Source: Candidatus Corynebacterium faecipullorum
GTDB taxonomy: Bacteria > Actinomycetota > Actinomycetes > Mycobacteriales > Mycobacteriaceae
Length of the DNA stretch: 21,662 bases
Assembly (NCBI GenBank): GCA_019114925.1
Contig: DXEO01000175.1
Coordinates: 1 to 21,662, forward strand
Direction: 5' to 3'
Shown: positions 7,986 through 14,400 of the stretch, one piece after another
Position numbering within the stretch: position 1 is the stretch's first letter
Layout: each line of letters begins with the position of its first letter
Notes under the pieces: generated by a model
What the model saw: the letters and a program-made list of their open reading frames with translations, nothing else
Databases searched by the model: none
Told to the model about the DNA's origin: nothing
Translations under genes and position numbers: made by a program

Positions 7986-8018
7986 AGAAAATCCACCCCT
8001 GTGCGGGGGTATCTTTGG
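7982..8018. repeat. Compound dyad in the trmB-pckG intergenic region
   Basis: The outer arms CCAAAGA (7982-7988) and TCTTTGG (8012-8018) are perfectly complementary, as are the inner arms ACCCC (7995-7999) and GGGGT (8006-8010) around a six-base loop. The arms are offset by six bases on the left and one on the right. There is no T-run on either side, so it is not a terminator. It could be an operator; its left arm overlaps the candidate trmB -35 element and it lies upstream of the candidate pckG promoter. Confidence 0.55.
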
Positions 8019-8056
8019 TGGTGGCGTGCCCTAATTCACACTTCGTTTTCCTCGGG

Positions 8057-8085
8057 TTAGTCGGGTTGAACTGGGTGGATATAAC
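8057..8085 (+). promoter_or_regulatory. Candidate pckG promoter
   Basis: TTAGTC (8057-8062), a 17-bp spacer and TATAAC (8080-8085) form the best plus-strand promoter in the gap. The -10 element is a good match to the corynebacterial TANANT pattern; the -35 is weak. Initiation near 8092 would give a 5' leader of about 125 bases that contains the dyad at 8111-8142. Confidence 0.45.
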
Positions 8086-8110
8086 CGGGGTGGGCTGTAT
8101 TACACATTCT

Positions 8111-8142
8111 GTGATCACCAGTGCCCGTACTCTGGTTGGTGA
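8111..8142. repeat. Nested palindromes in the predicted pckG leader
   Basis: The perfect palindrome GTGATCAC (8111-8118) overlaps the left arm of TCACCA (8115-8120) ... TGGTGA (8137-8142). A second, inner pair ACCAG (8117-8121) ... CTGGT (8132-8136) is spaced by ten bases. These could be operator half-sites or alternative RNA hairpins just downstream of the predicted transcription start. I do not recognise a known regulator consensus; the GlxR spacing TGTGA-N6-TCACA is not met. Confidence 0.45.
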
Positions 8143-8216
8143 AACGTCGATGGGGGCAACCGTCCGCATCGATGATTAAGAGCACGCTGGCCACACCGAC
8201 CACAGGAGAATGTGAG

Positions 8217-10037
8217 ATGACCGCAACCATTAAGGGCCTTGTAGGTGAACTGCCCACGAAGAATGAGAAGCTCATTTCGTGGATCAGTGAGAGCGTCGAG
8301 CTCTTCCAACCGGAAGAGGTCGTCTTCGTAGATGGCTCCCAGGAGGAGGCAGACCGTCTCGCCGCTGAGCTCGTGGAGAAGGGCACCCTGATTAAGCTCA
8401 ACGAGGAGAAGCGCCCGAACTCCTACCTGGCGCGCTCGAACCCGTCGGATGTCGCGCGCGTGGAGTCCCGCACTTTCATCTGCACCGAGACTGCCGAGGA
8501 CGCAGGCCCGACCAATAACTGGGCCCCGCCGGCAGCCATGAAGGAAGAGATGACCGAGGCCTTCCGCGGCTCCATGAAGGGCCGCACCATGTACGTGGTG
8601 CCTTTCTGCATGGGCCCGATTAGCGACCCGGACCCGAAGCTCGGCGTGCAGCTTACTGACTCCGCTTATGTCGTGCTCTCCATGCGCATCATGACCCGCA
8701 TGGGCCAGCAGGCTCTGGACAAGATTGGTGAAAACGGCGATTTTGTCCACGCCCTACACTCCGTTGGTGCTCCGCTGGAGCCGGGCCAGGAGGATGTCGC
8801 GTGGCCGTGCAACGACAAGAAGTACATCACGCAGTTCCCGGCAACCAAGGAGATTTGGTCCTACGGCTCCGGCTACGGCGGCAACGCCATTCTGGCCAAG
8901 AAGTGCTACGCGCTGCGCATCGCTTCCGTCATGGCGAAGGAAGAAGGCTGGATGGCAGAGCACATGCTCATCCTGAAGCTCACCAACCCGGAGGGCAAGA
9001 AGTACCACATCGCGGCCGCCTTCCCGTCCGCCTGCGGTAAGACCAACCTGGCCATGATCACCCCGACCATCCCGGGCTGGAAGGCTGAGGTCGTGGGCGA
9101 TGACATCGCCTGGATGAAGCTGCGCGAGGACGGCCTGTACGCCGTCAACCCGGAGAACGGCTTCTTCGGTGTGGCGCCGGGTACTAACTACGACTCCAAC
9201 CCGATCGCCATGAAGACGATGGAGCCGGGCAACACCCTGTTCACCAACGTCGCGCTGACCGACGACGGCGATGTCTGGTGGGAGGAAATGGGCGAGGCCC
9301 CGGAGCACCTCATTGACTGGCATGGCAACGACTGGACCCCGGCTTCGATCACCAAGGCTGCGCACCCGAACTCCCGCTACTGCGTGCCGATTACGCAGTG
9401 CCCGTCTGCCGCTCCGGAGTTTGATGACTGGAAGGGCGTCAAGATTGACGCCATCCTCTTTGGCGGCCGCCGCGCGGATACCGTCCCGCTGGTGACCCAG
9501 GCCTTCGATTGGAACCACGGCACCATGATCGGTGCCCTGCTCTCCTCCGGCCAGACCGCTGCCGCTGAGGGCAAGGTCGGCGCCCTGCGCCACGACCCGA
9601 TGGCCATGCTGCCGTTCATGGGCTACAACGCCGGTGACTACCTGCAGCACTGGATCGACATGGGTAAAAAGGGCGGCGACCGCATGCCGGCCATCTTCTT
9701 GGTGAACTGGTTCCGCCGCGGTGAGGACCGCCGCTTCCTGTGGCCGGGCTTCGGCGAGAACTCCCGCGTTCTCAAGTGGATCGTGGACCGCATCGAGGGC
9801 AACGTCGACGCCGTTGAGACCGTCGTGGGCCACACCGCCCGCCCGGAGGATATCGACCTCACCGGTCTGGACTTCGACATCGAGGACGTCCGCGAGGCAC
9901 TTGCTGTGAACCCGGCCGATTGGGCTGGCGACATGGAAGACAACAAGGAGTACCTGACCTTCTTGGGCTCCCGCGTTCCGTCTGAGGTGTGGGAGCAGTT
10001 CTCCGCGCTCAAGCAGCGCGTTGAGTCTGCCAGCTAG
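8217..10037 (+). CDS. pckG: Phosphoenolpyruvate carboxykinase, GTP-dependent (EC 4.1.1.32)
   Basis: This 606-residue enzyme interconverts oxaloacetate plus GTP with PEP, CO2 and GDP, the first committed step of gluconeogenesis. The GTP-PEPCK signature FPSACGKTNLAMI carries the P-loop and the reactive cysteine (Cys273, Lys275, Thr276). RSNPSDVARVESRTFI near residues 73-88 is the substrate-binding N-terminal region, and FGGRRADTVPLV is a further family block. The length is typical. I start at the ATG at 8217 (MTATIKGLVGEL), preceded by AGGAG at 8204-8208 with eight bases spacing; an in-frame upstream GTG would add 32 non-conserved residues. A minimal ATG-TGA (8210-8215) lies between the ribosome binding site and the start codon. 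It is monocistronic, with a strong terminator after the stop. Confidence 0.97.
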   Translation: MTATIKGLVGELPTKNEKLISWISESVELFQPEEVVFVDGSQEEADRLAAELVEKGTLIKLNEEKRPNSYLARSNPSDVARVESRTFICTETAEDAGPTNNWAPPAAMKEEMTEAFRGSMKGRTMYVVPFCMGPISDPDPKLGVQLTDSAYVVLSMRIMTRMGQQALDKIGENGDFVHALHSVGAPLEPGQEDVAWPCNDKKYITQFPATKEIWSYGSGYGGNAILAKKCYALRIASVMAKEEGWMAEHMLILKLTNPEGKKYHIAAAFPSACGKTNLAMITPTIPGWKAEVVGDDIAWMKLREDGLYAVNPENGFFGVAPGTNYDSNPIAMKTMEPGNTLFTNVALTDDGDVWWEEMGEAPEHLIDWHGNDWTPASITKAAHPNSRYCVPITQCPSAAPEFDDWKGVKIDAILFGGRRADTVPLVTQAFDWNHGTMIGALLSSGQTAAAEGKVGALRHDPMAMLPFMGYNAGDYLQHWIDMGKKGGDRMPAIFLVNWFRRGEDRRFLWPGFGENSRVLKWIVDRIEGNVDAVETVVGHTARPEDIDLTGLDFDIEDVREALAVNPADWAGDMEDNKEYLTFLGSRVPSEVWEQFSALKQRVESAS

Positions 10038-10051
10038 TCTTCGCATCTAAA

Positions 10052-10085
10052 GAATGCTCCCCTGCGGGGGAGCATTCGGCGTTTT
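10052..10085. terminator. Terminator between convergent pckG and mtrP
   Basis: The perfect 11-bp stem GAATGCTCCCC / GGGGAGCATTC with a four-base loop is followed by GGCGTTTT on the plus strand. On the minus strand the hairpin is followed by TTTAGAT, so it may also stop the converging mtrP transcript, though more weakly. Confidence 0.85.
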
Positions 10086-10092
10086 ACGGGGG

Positions 10093-10857
10093 TTAAGCGC
10101 GCAGGACCAGAACCAGGTTGGAGGCGAGGAACTCTCGAAGCACCGGCACCTTTATTACCCACCAGGCCCAGGCAGGGTGGTAGCGCGGAAAGGCCGCGAG
10201 GAATTCTGCGCCCTGTGGACTAGACGAAGCCACGCTGCGCGCCCAGTCCAAGCCCTCGCGGGCGGAGAGCGCAAAGAGCGAGGTGCCGAAGACGTTCTTC
10301 GGCGGGTGGCCGTGGCGGCGGGTATAGCGGTCGCGGGCGAACTCGCCGCCCACGTAGTGCTCCCACAGGCCGGTCTCGTGCCCGCCGAAAGGTCCCAGCC
10401 ACACCGTGTAGCTCAAGATCACGAGCCCACCCGGCCTGGTCACGCGCAGCATCTCCTCGCCCATGTCCCACGGGTTCGGGATGTGCTCGGCCACGTTGGA
10501 GGAATACGTGATGTCGAAGGTGTGGTCAGCGAAGGGCAAGCGTGTGCCATCGCCGCGCACTGCTTGGGCCACTGAGATGCCGGCGGCGGCCATCTCACCC
10601 ACGTCCGGCTCCAGCCCCACATAGCTGGCCCCGCGCTGGGCAAAGGCCGAAGCGAAATAGCCGGGCCCGCCCCCGACGTCGAGCACGCGCGCGCCGGTGA
10701 GGGAGAGAGAGTGGTCGTGGGAGAGGGCGTCGACAAGCGCGGCGGTGTCCTCAGCCAGACCGCCATAAAAGATCGTGGGCGCTGTCTGCTCAAAGCGGAA
10801 GGAGCGCAGCAGCCGCCAGGAGCGGCGCAGTGTGGCCAAGGCGCGGGTGCGTTTCAT
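10093..10857 (-). CDS. mtrP: MtrP-like class I SAM-dependent methyltransferase-fold protein
   Basis: This 254-residue protein has SAM motif I at about 57-68 (RVLDVGGGPGYF), an acidic residue at the end of beta-2 (GLEPD), RGDGTRLPFADHTFDITYSSNVAEHIPN as motifs II/III (about 100-127) and LRVTRPGGLVILSY as the post-III segment. It is a cytosolic Methyltransf_11/25-type protein. The location next to pck matches C. glutamicum mtrP (NCgl2764), reported to be needed for optimal membrane transport of trehalose mycolates, and M. tuberculosis Rv0224c. The methyl acceptor is unknown to me. It is transcribed away from the GT4 gene across only 24 bp, with no ribosome binding site ahead of its ATG. The symbol rests on synteny and family rather than alignment. 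Confidence 0.8.
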   Translation of the reverse strand: MKRTRALATLRRSWRLLRSFRFEQTAPTIFYGGLAEDTAALVDALSHDHSLSLTGARVLDVGGGPGYFASAFAQRGASYVGLEPDVGEMAAAGISVAQAVRGDGTRLPFADHTFDITYSSNVAEHIPNPWDMGEEMLRVTRPGGLVILSYTVWLGPFGGHETGLWEHYVGGEFARDRYTRRHGHPPKNVFGTSLFALSAREGLDWARSVASSSPQGAEFLAAFPRYHPAWAWWVIKVPVLREFLASNLVLVLRA

Positions 10858-10864
10858 AACCCAC

Positions 10865-10871
10865 TAGGCTA
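10865..10871. promoter_or_regulatory. Shared bidirectional -10 element between mtrP and the GT4 gene
   Basis: The heptamer TAGGCTA contains TAGGCT on the plus strand, 11 bases before the GT4 ATG, and TAGCCT on the minus strand, 8 bases before the mtrP ATG. The whole gap is 24 bp, so no other placement is possible unless the promoters lie inside the opposite coding sequences. -35 elements are not obvious, as is common in corynebacteria. Both mRNAs would be leaderless or nearly so, and neither gene has a ribosome binding site. Confidence 0.5.
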
Positions 10872-10881
10872 AAGCATCGTC

Positions 10882-11964
10882 ATGAAAATCCTTCTTTTAT
10901 GCTGGCGCGATTCCACCCACCCGCAGGGTGGCGGTTCCGAACGCTACCTCGAGCGCGTCGGCGAGTACCTCGCCGCCCAGGGCCACGAGGTGGTCTTCCG
11001 TACCGCGCGCCACATGAACGCCGCCAAGCGCGAGCGCCGCAGCGGGGTGCTTTACTTGCGCGCCGGGGCCAAGTTCAGCGTGTATCCGTGCGCGCTGTTG
11101 TGGATGCTGTTTGGCGCGCGCGACTTTGACGTCGTGGTGGATACCCACAACGGCATTCCCTTTTTCGCGCGCCTGGCCACCCGCGCGCCCGTTGTCATCC
11201 TCACACACCACTGCCACCGCGAGCAGTGGCCGGTGGCCGGGCCAGTCCTGGCGCGGCTGGGCTGGTTCTTGGAATCTCGCGTGGTCCCCGCGCTGTATCG
11301 CGAGAACACGTGGGTGACGGTCTCTGAGGCCTCGAAGCGCGACCTGGAGAAGCTGGGGATCCACGGCGCGCACATCATTGAAAACGGCGTGGACCCCCTG
11401 CCGTCACACGTGCCCACCTTGGAGCGCGAGGCCGATATCCACCTGGTAACGCTATCTCGCCTGGTGCCGCACAAGCAGATCGAGCACGCGATGGACACCG
11501 TGGCGCGGATTCCGGGCGCGATTCTGGATGTCATCGGCTCCGGCTGGTGGGAATCCCAGCTGCGCGAGTACGCCCGGGCCCACGGGGTGGAAGACCGCGT
11601 GCGCTTCCGCGGTCAGGTCACCGAGGACTATAAACATGCGCTCCTCGCGCGTGCCGACGTGCACCTCATGCCCTCTCTCAAGGAAGGCTGGGGTTTAGCA
11701 GTCATGGAGGCGGCCCAACATGGGGTTCCCACGGTAGGTTATGTATTCGGCCTGCAAGACAGTGTTATCGACGGCGAGACCGGTGTGCTGGTGCAGAGCG
11801 AGGCGGAGTTCGCGCAGGCGGTGCACATGCTTGTCGACGACCCCTCCCTCCGCCACCGTTTAGGCCACGCGGCGCGCGAGTTGGCGGCTACTTTTTCCTG
11901 GGAGAAGACCGGCGCGCGCTTCGAAGAGTTGCTAGAAGCGGAAGCGCGCACCAAGCGGCGCTAA
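10882..11964 (+). CDS. GT4-family (GT-B fold) glycosyltransferase, Rv0225 type
   Basis: This 360-residue retaining glycosyltransferase has the N-terminal glycine-rich acceptor loop PQGGGSERYLERVGEYL (about residues 14-30), the hinge ENGVDPLPS, LVTLSRLVPHKQIEHAMD as the start of the nucleotide-sugar domain, and the E-x7-E motif as E268 and E276 in SLKEGWGLAVMEA. There is no signal peptide or membrane span, so it acts at the cytosolic face. The donor and acceptor cannot be read from the sequence. The arrangement with mtrP, a membrane protein, a DUF3068 protein and tmaT equals Rv0224c-Rv0228, so a part in envelope glycolipid synthesis is inferred. The 3' end overlaps the convergent membrane-protein gene by 77 bp. 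Confidence 0.85.
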   Translation: MKILLLCWRDSTHPQGGGSERYLERVGEYLAAQGHEVVFRTARHMNAAKRERRSGVLYLRAGAKFSVYPCALLWMLFGARDFDVVVDTHNGIPFFARLATRAPVVILTHHCHREQWPVAGPVLARLGWFLESRVVPALYRENTWVTVSEASKRDLEKLGIHGAHIIENGVDPLPSHVPTLEREADIHLVTLSRLVPHKQIEHAMDTVARIPGAILDVIGSGWWESQLREYARAHGVEDRVRFRGQVTEDYKHALLARADVHLMPSLKEGWGLAVMEAAQHGVPTVGYVFGLQDSVIDGETGVLVQSEAEFAQAVHMLVDDPSLRHRLGHAARELAATFSWEKTGARFEELLEAEARTKRR

Positions 11965-13366
11965 GAGCCCATGGCGCGGGTGCCGGTTGGGCGTTGGTAG
12001 TGGCAACGATGCGGCCGTCCTCGACGACTGCACCCACGCCGAGCTCTTCCAGCCGGTTGAGGTCGCGGTTGGTCCAGGCTTCTGCGGCCGCTAGGTAGCG
12101 CGGCGAAGGCTCATCCACGACCACGCCGTCCACGGTGAGCTCGCCGGAGTCGAGTTTGTTGGTGGCCTTGGAGTAGGGGTCGAGGGCGATGCCGCCGTCG
12201 ACAACGACCATGGCGGGGCGGTCGGCGAAGAAGGTCAGGCGCCCGTCGAGGTCTTCGATGAGCTGGCGATCGATGCCCGTTTCACGTGGCTTCAGCACGG
12301 CGAGCTCCCGCGGGGCATCGGGGGCTTGGAGCAGGCAGGCGCACAGCGCGAGCGCGGCCGGAAGCTGGCGCAGGGCCCCGATTCCGGCGACGGCCAGCGG
12401 TAGGGCGAGCAAGGTGAGCTTGGAGGAATCACGTAACAGGCCCGCGCCGGGGATGTGCTCCACGGCGAAGGCGGTAAGGCTCGGAGCTATTGTTCCGAGG
12501 ATGGCCAGGCCCATGCCGAGAACCGCCAGGGCCGCGAGCGGACGCAGCTCGCGCCGGGGTAGGCGCGCAGCGCCCAGGACGGCGAGGGCAGCGACGGCAA
12601 GGCCCGCCAGGGCGAAGCCATGCTCGCGGGACGCCGGCACGGCTGCAGCATTCCAGATGCCGCCGAAGCCGAGGAGAGCGCCGACCGTGCCCACGTAGGC
12701 CTCCGCACGCGGGGCGAAGGCCGCGGCCTGGGCGGCGGGGTCGCCGTGGGCGACCGGAAGTCCGGCCGCGAGGCTTGGAACCAGCCACGGCAACCACAAC
12801 AAGACTGAGCTGCCCGCAAAGAGCCAGCGCTTCTCGCGTGCACAGGCAACCGCGATGAGTCCCCCGAAGAGCCCGCCGGTGGGCGTCAAGGACGCGGCCC
12901 ACAGTGCCAGCCACGCCACGCGCGGGTGGCAGCTTAAGCAACCCCACGCGATCACGGGTACTAGCCAGGCCGCGACCGCCAGCGACCACTGGCCCTGCAA
13001 GAGGCGCTCGATGATAAAAGGATTAGCCACCGCGCACGCCATCGCCCCGGCTACTGCCCACGGGCTGGACTGTGGGCGCTGGCACGCCCATAGACCCGCC
13101 ACCCACGCCGAGGCACTCGCCGCAGCAAGGATAAAAACCCTGGCCAGCCATGCCCCGCCGAATACCGCCAGCACGCCGTCCTGCGGAGCATTGCGCGCGG
13201 GCAGATCGCCGGCACCGAAGGCAGAGGCGGTGAACGCCGGGTGCTCAAGCAACACCATGTCGCGCCACAGGAACTCGCCGGGCAGCACAAAGGGCCAGCA
13301 CACGGCGAGCACGAGTACTAAACCCCACGCGGCGCGCACCGCAAGGGAAGCCCGGGAGGTAGTCAC
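11888..13366 (-). CDS. Polytopic membrane protein, Rv0226c type, possibly GT-C-like
   Basis: This 492-residue protein starts at GTG and has about ten to eleven hydrophobic spans up to residue ~360, then a soluble stretch (about 365-455) and a last span near the C-terminus. The first loop contains EFLWRDMVLLEHP, with acidic residues where GT-C glycosyltransferases keep their catalytic Asp; this resemblance is only topological. The gene lies 6 bp behind the DUF3068 gene, so they form an operon. Its 3' end overlaps the convergent GT4 gene by 77 bp, giving transcripts that are antisense to each other. Composition is very Ala/Leu-rich and I do not recognise a named domain. Its conserved place between mtrP and tmaT suggests a role in envelope lipid or glycan assembly. 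Confidence 0.75.
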   Translation of the reverse strand: MTTSRASLAVRAAWGLVLVLAVCWPFVLPGEFLWRDMVLLEHPAFTASAFGAGDLPARNAPQDGVLAVFGGAWLARVFILAAASASAWVAGLWACQRPQSSPWAVAGAMACAVANPFIIERLLQGQWSLAVAAWLVPVIAWGCLSCHPRVAWLALWAASLTPTGGLFGGLIAVACAREKRWLFAGSSVLLWLPWLVPSLAAGLPVAHGDPAAQAAAFAPRAEAYVGTVGALLGFGGIWNAAAVPASREHGFALAGLAVAALAVLGAARLPRRELRPLAALAVLGMGLAILGTIAPSLTAFAVEHIPGAGLLRDSSKLTLLALPLAVAGIGALRQLPAALALCACLLQAPDAPRELAVLKPRETGIDRQLIEDLDGRLTFFADRPAMVVVDGGIALDPYSKATNKLDSGELTVDGVVVDEPSPRYLAAAEAWTNRDLNRLEELGVGAVVEDGRIVATTNAQPAPAPWALSAAWCALPLLATLRSARRSSPRKK

Positions 13367-13372
13367 GGGCGC

Positions 13373-14347
13373 CTATGCGCTCTGCGCCGAATGACGGCGC
13401 ATAAACATCGCGGCCGCTACTGCCAACAACGCCACGCCGATGGCCTTGCCCAACCAGCCGACGAGGCTCAAGATCTTGACCGTGTCGATGACCCCGCGAA
13501 CCGAGTCGAGGCGTTCGGCGCGGGTGGAATCGGACCAGGAGAGGGGGACGTCGAGAAGCGCACGCTCTTGTGTGTCATCGGCGTCGACCATGGCCTGGGC
13601 CTGGCGCGCGTCGGTGGCCCAGAAGATGCGCGGGTGTTCCTTCTCGTTGAGGATGGTGCCGGTCGTGGGCTCAACCCACACCGTGCGGCTCACCGCGTAG
13701 AAAGGCTCGAGGATGACGTGCGAATTCGGCTTGAGGTTGTAGCGCTCAAGGGACTCCGGCGCGTAGAAATCGCCCGCCGGGCCGGAGCGCTGGTCGTCGA
13801 AGGCGAAGACCTCTTCGAGTGGAACCGGCGCGACATCCTGGTGGAAGACGTAGGCCGGGATGCCGTCGAGCTTCTCATCGCGCAGAAAATCGATGGGTTC
13901 CGCGTCCTGGGTGAGCGGGTCGAAGAAAGGGTAGGAGCGCTGCTCCGCGCCGGCGGGGAAGAAGTAGCTTATGCCGTCGCGCTCAACTCGGTCCTCCATC
14001 TGCACGTCGAAGGCAGACAGCTCGATGTGCTGCGTCGTGTTCGGGCCCGCCACCGGATAGGTGGACTCGCGGTTGAGCAGGGATTCCTCGGTGATATGCG
14101 CGAAGGACTCGCCATCTACGGTGAGCGTGGTGGTGGACTGCGTGCGGGCAACAGAATCCTTCTCCGCGGGGGCGGTAGTGGTGTGGCGGGTGAACTCGAC
14201 CCTGTCCTGCTCCGCGCGGACCGTGATGTCGAGGTCCCTGGGCAGCGGGCGGGACTGGTTGTTATACAGCGGCGGAAGGATGGAACCGAGTATGAGGAAT
14301 ACCGCGGCGGCAATCGTCACCTGCGCTAGGCGGGAGCGAAGGAACAC
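13373..14347 (-). CDS. DUF3068 family envelope protein (Rv0227c type; often labelled 'porin PorA family')
   Basis: This 324-residue protein has an N-terminal signal anchor (about residues 8-26), a long extracytoplasmic beta-rich domain (about 30-290) and a C-terminal membrane span (about 298-316) ending in MRRHSAQSA. Conserved-looking blocks include LPRDLDITVRAE, GLxYFFP-type YFFPAGAEQRSYPFFDP, and VEPTTGTILNEKEH. This pattern fits DUF3068. The 'PorA' label in databases is misleading, as the protein is unlike the 45-residue PorA channel. I start at GTG (14347), with GGAG five bases upstream; no nearby ATG is better placed. It heads an operon with the 492-residue membrane protein. Placement of the main domain outside the membrane suggests that it senses, binds or presents an envelope substrate. 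The function is unknown. Confidence 0.8.
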   Translation of the reverse strand: MFLRSRLAQVTIAAAVFLILGSILPPLYNNQSRPLPRDLDITVRAEQDRVEFTRHTTTAPAEKDSVARTQSTTTLTVDGESFAHITEESLLNRESTYPVAGPNTTQHIELSAFDVQMEDRVERDGISYFFPAGAEQRSYPFFDPLTQDAEPIDFLRDEKLDGIPAYVFHQDVAPVPLEEVFAFDDQRSGPAGDFYAPESLERYNLKPNSHVILEPFYAVSRTVWVEPTTGTILNEKEHPRIFWATDARQAQAMVDADDTQERALLDVPLSWSDSTRAERLDSVRGVIDTVKILSLVGWLGKAIGVALLAVAAAMFMRRHSAQSA

Positions 14348-14382
14348 GTCAGCTCCGATCGGTCGAGGGATTCACTGCAGAA

Positions 14383-14389
14383 ATAGTAT
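14383..14389. promoter_or_regulatory. Shared bidirectional -10 element between the DUF3068 gene and tmaT
   Basis: ATAGTAT holds TAGTAT on the plus strand (14384-14389), 11 bases before the tmaT ATG, and TACTAT on the minus strand (14388-14383), 35 bases before the DUF3068 GTG. The minus transcript would carry a short leader with a GGAG ribosome binding site; the plus transcript would be nearly leaderless. The whole intergenic gap is 53 bp. Confidence 0.5.
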
Positions 14390-14400
14390 CGTAGTGGGCC

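Larger units (their letters stand above)
7853..8216. other. Divergent intergenic region between trmB and pckG
   Basis: This 364-bp stretch has no gene that I accept. It holds candidate promoters in both directions and two dyad structures, listed separately. Short open frames of 77 and 99 codons cross it on either strand but lack ribosome binding sites and recognisable sequence. It is the longest clearly regulatory stretch in the window, as expected for pckG, which in C. glutamicum is subject to carbon-source control. Confidence 0.8.

Noticed and set aside
7853..7996. N-terminal extension of TrmB by 48 residues
   Set aside because: The added residues are unlike TrmB proteins, and the extension would cover the region with the candidate promoter; the ATG at 7852 gives a normal-length enzyme.
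8091..8120. GlxR (CRP-type) site upstream of pckG
   Set aside because: TGTGA is present, but the TCAC half overlaps it as GTGATCAC rather than following at six-base spacing, so the consensus is not met.
7880..8179. 99-codon plus-strand frame in the trmB-pckG gap
   Set aside because: It runs through both predicted promoters and dyads, has no ribosome binding site, and shows no protein-like pattern.
8121..8216. Upstream in-frame start for pckG
   Set aside because: The ATG at 8217 has a proper AGGAG site and gives the usual ~606-residue enzyme; the extension overlaps the leader palindromes.
8754..10046. 430-codon open frame antisense to pckG
   Set aside because: A shadow of the GC-rich third positions of pckG; no ribosome binding site and no recognisable domain, while the pckG frame is complete and highly conserved.
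13391..14329. 312-codon open frame antisense to the DUF3068 gene
   Set aside because: The sense strand has a clear signal anchor, C-terminal span and operon spacing; the antisense product is Arg/Gly/Val-rich without domain pattern.
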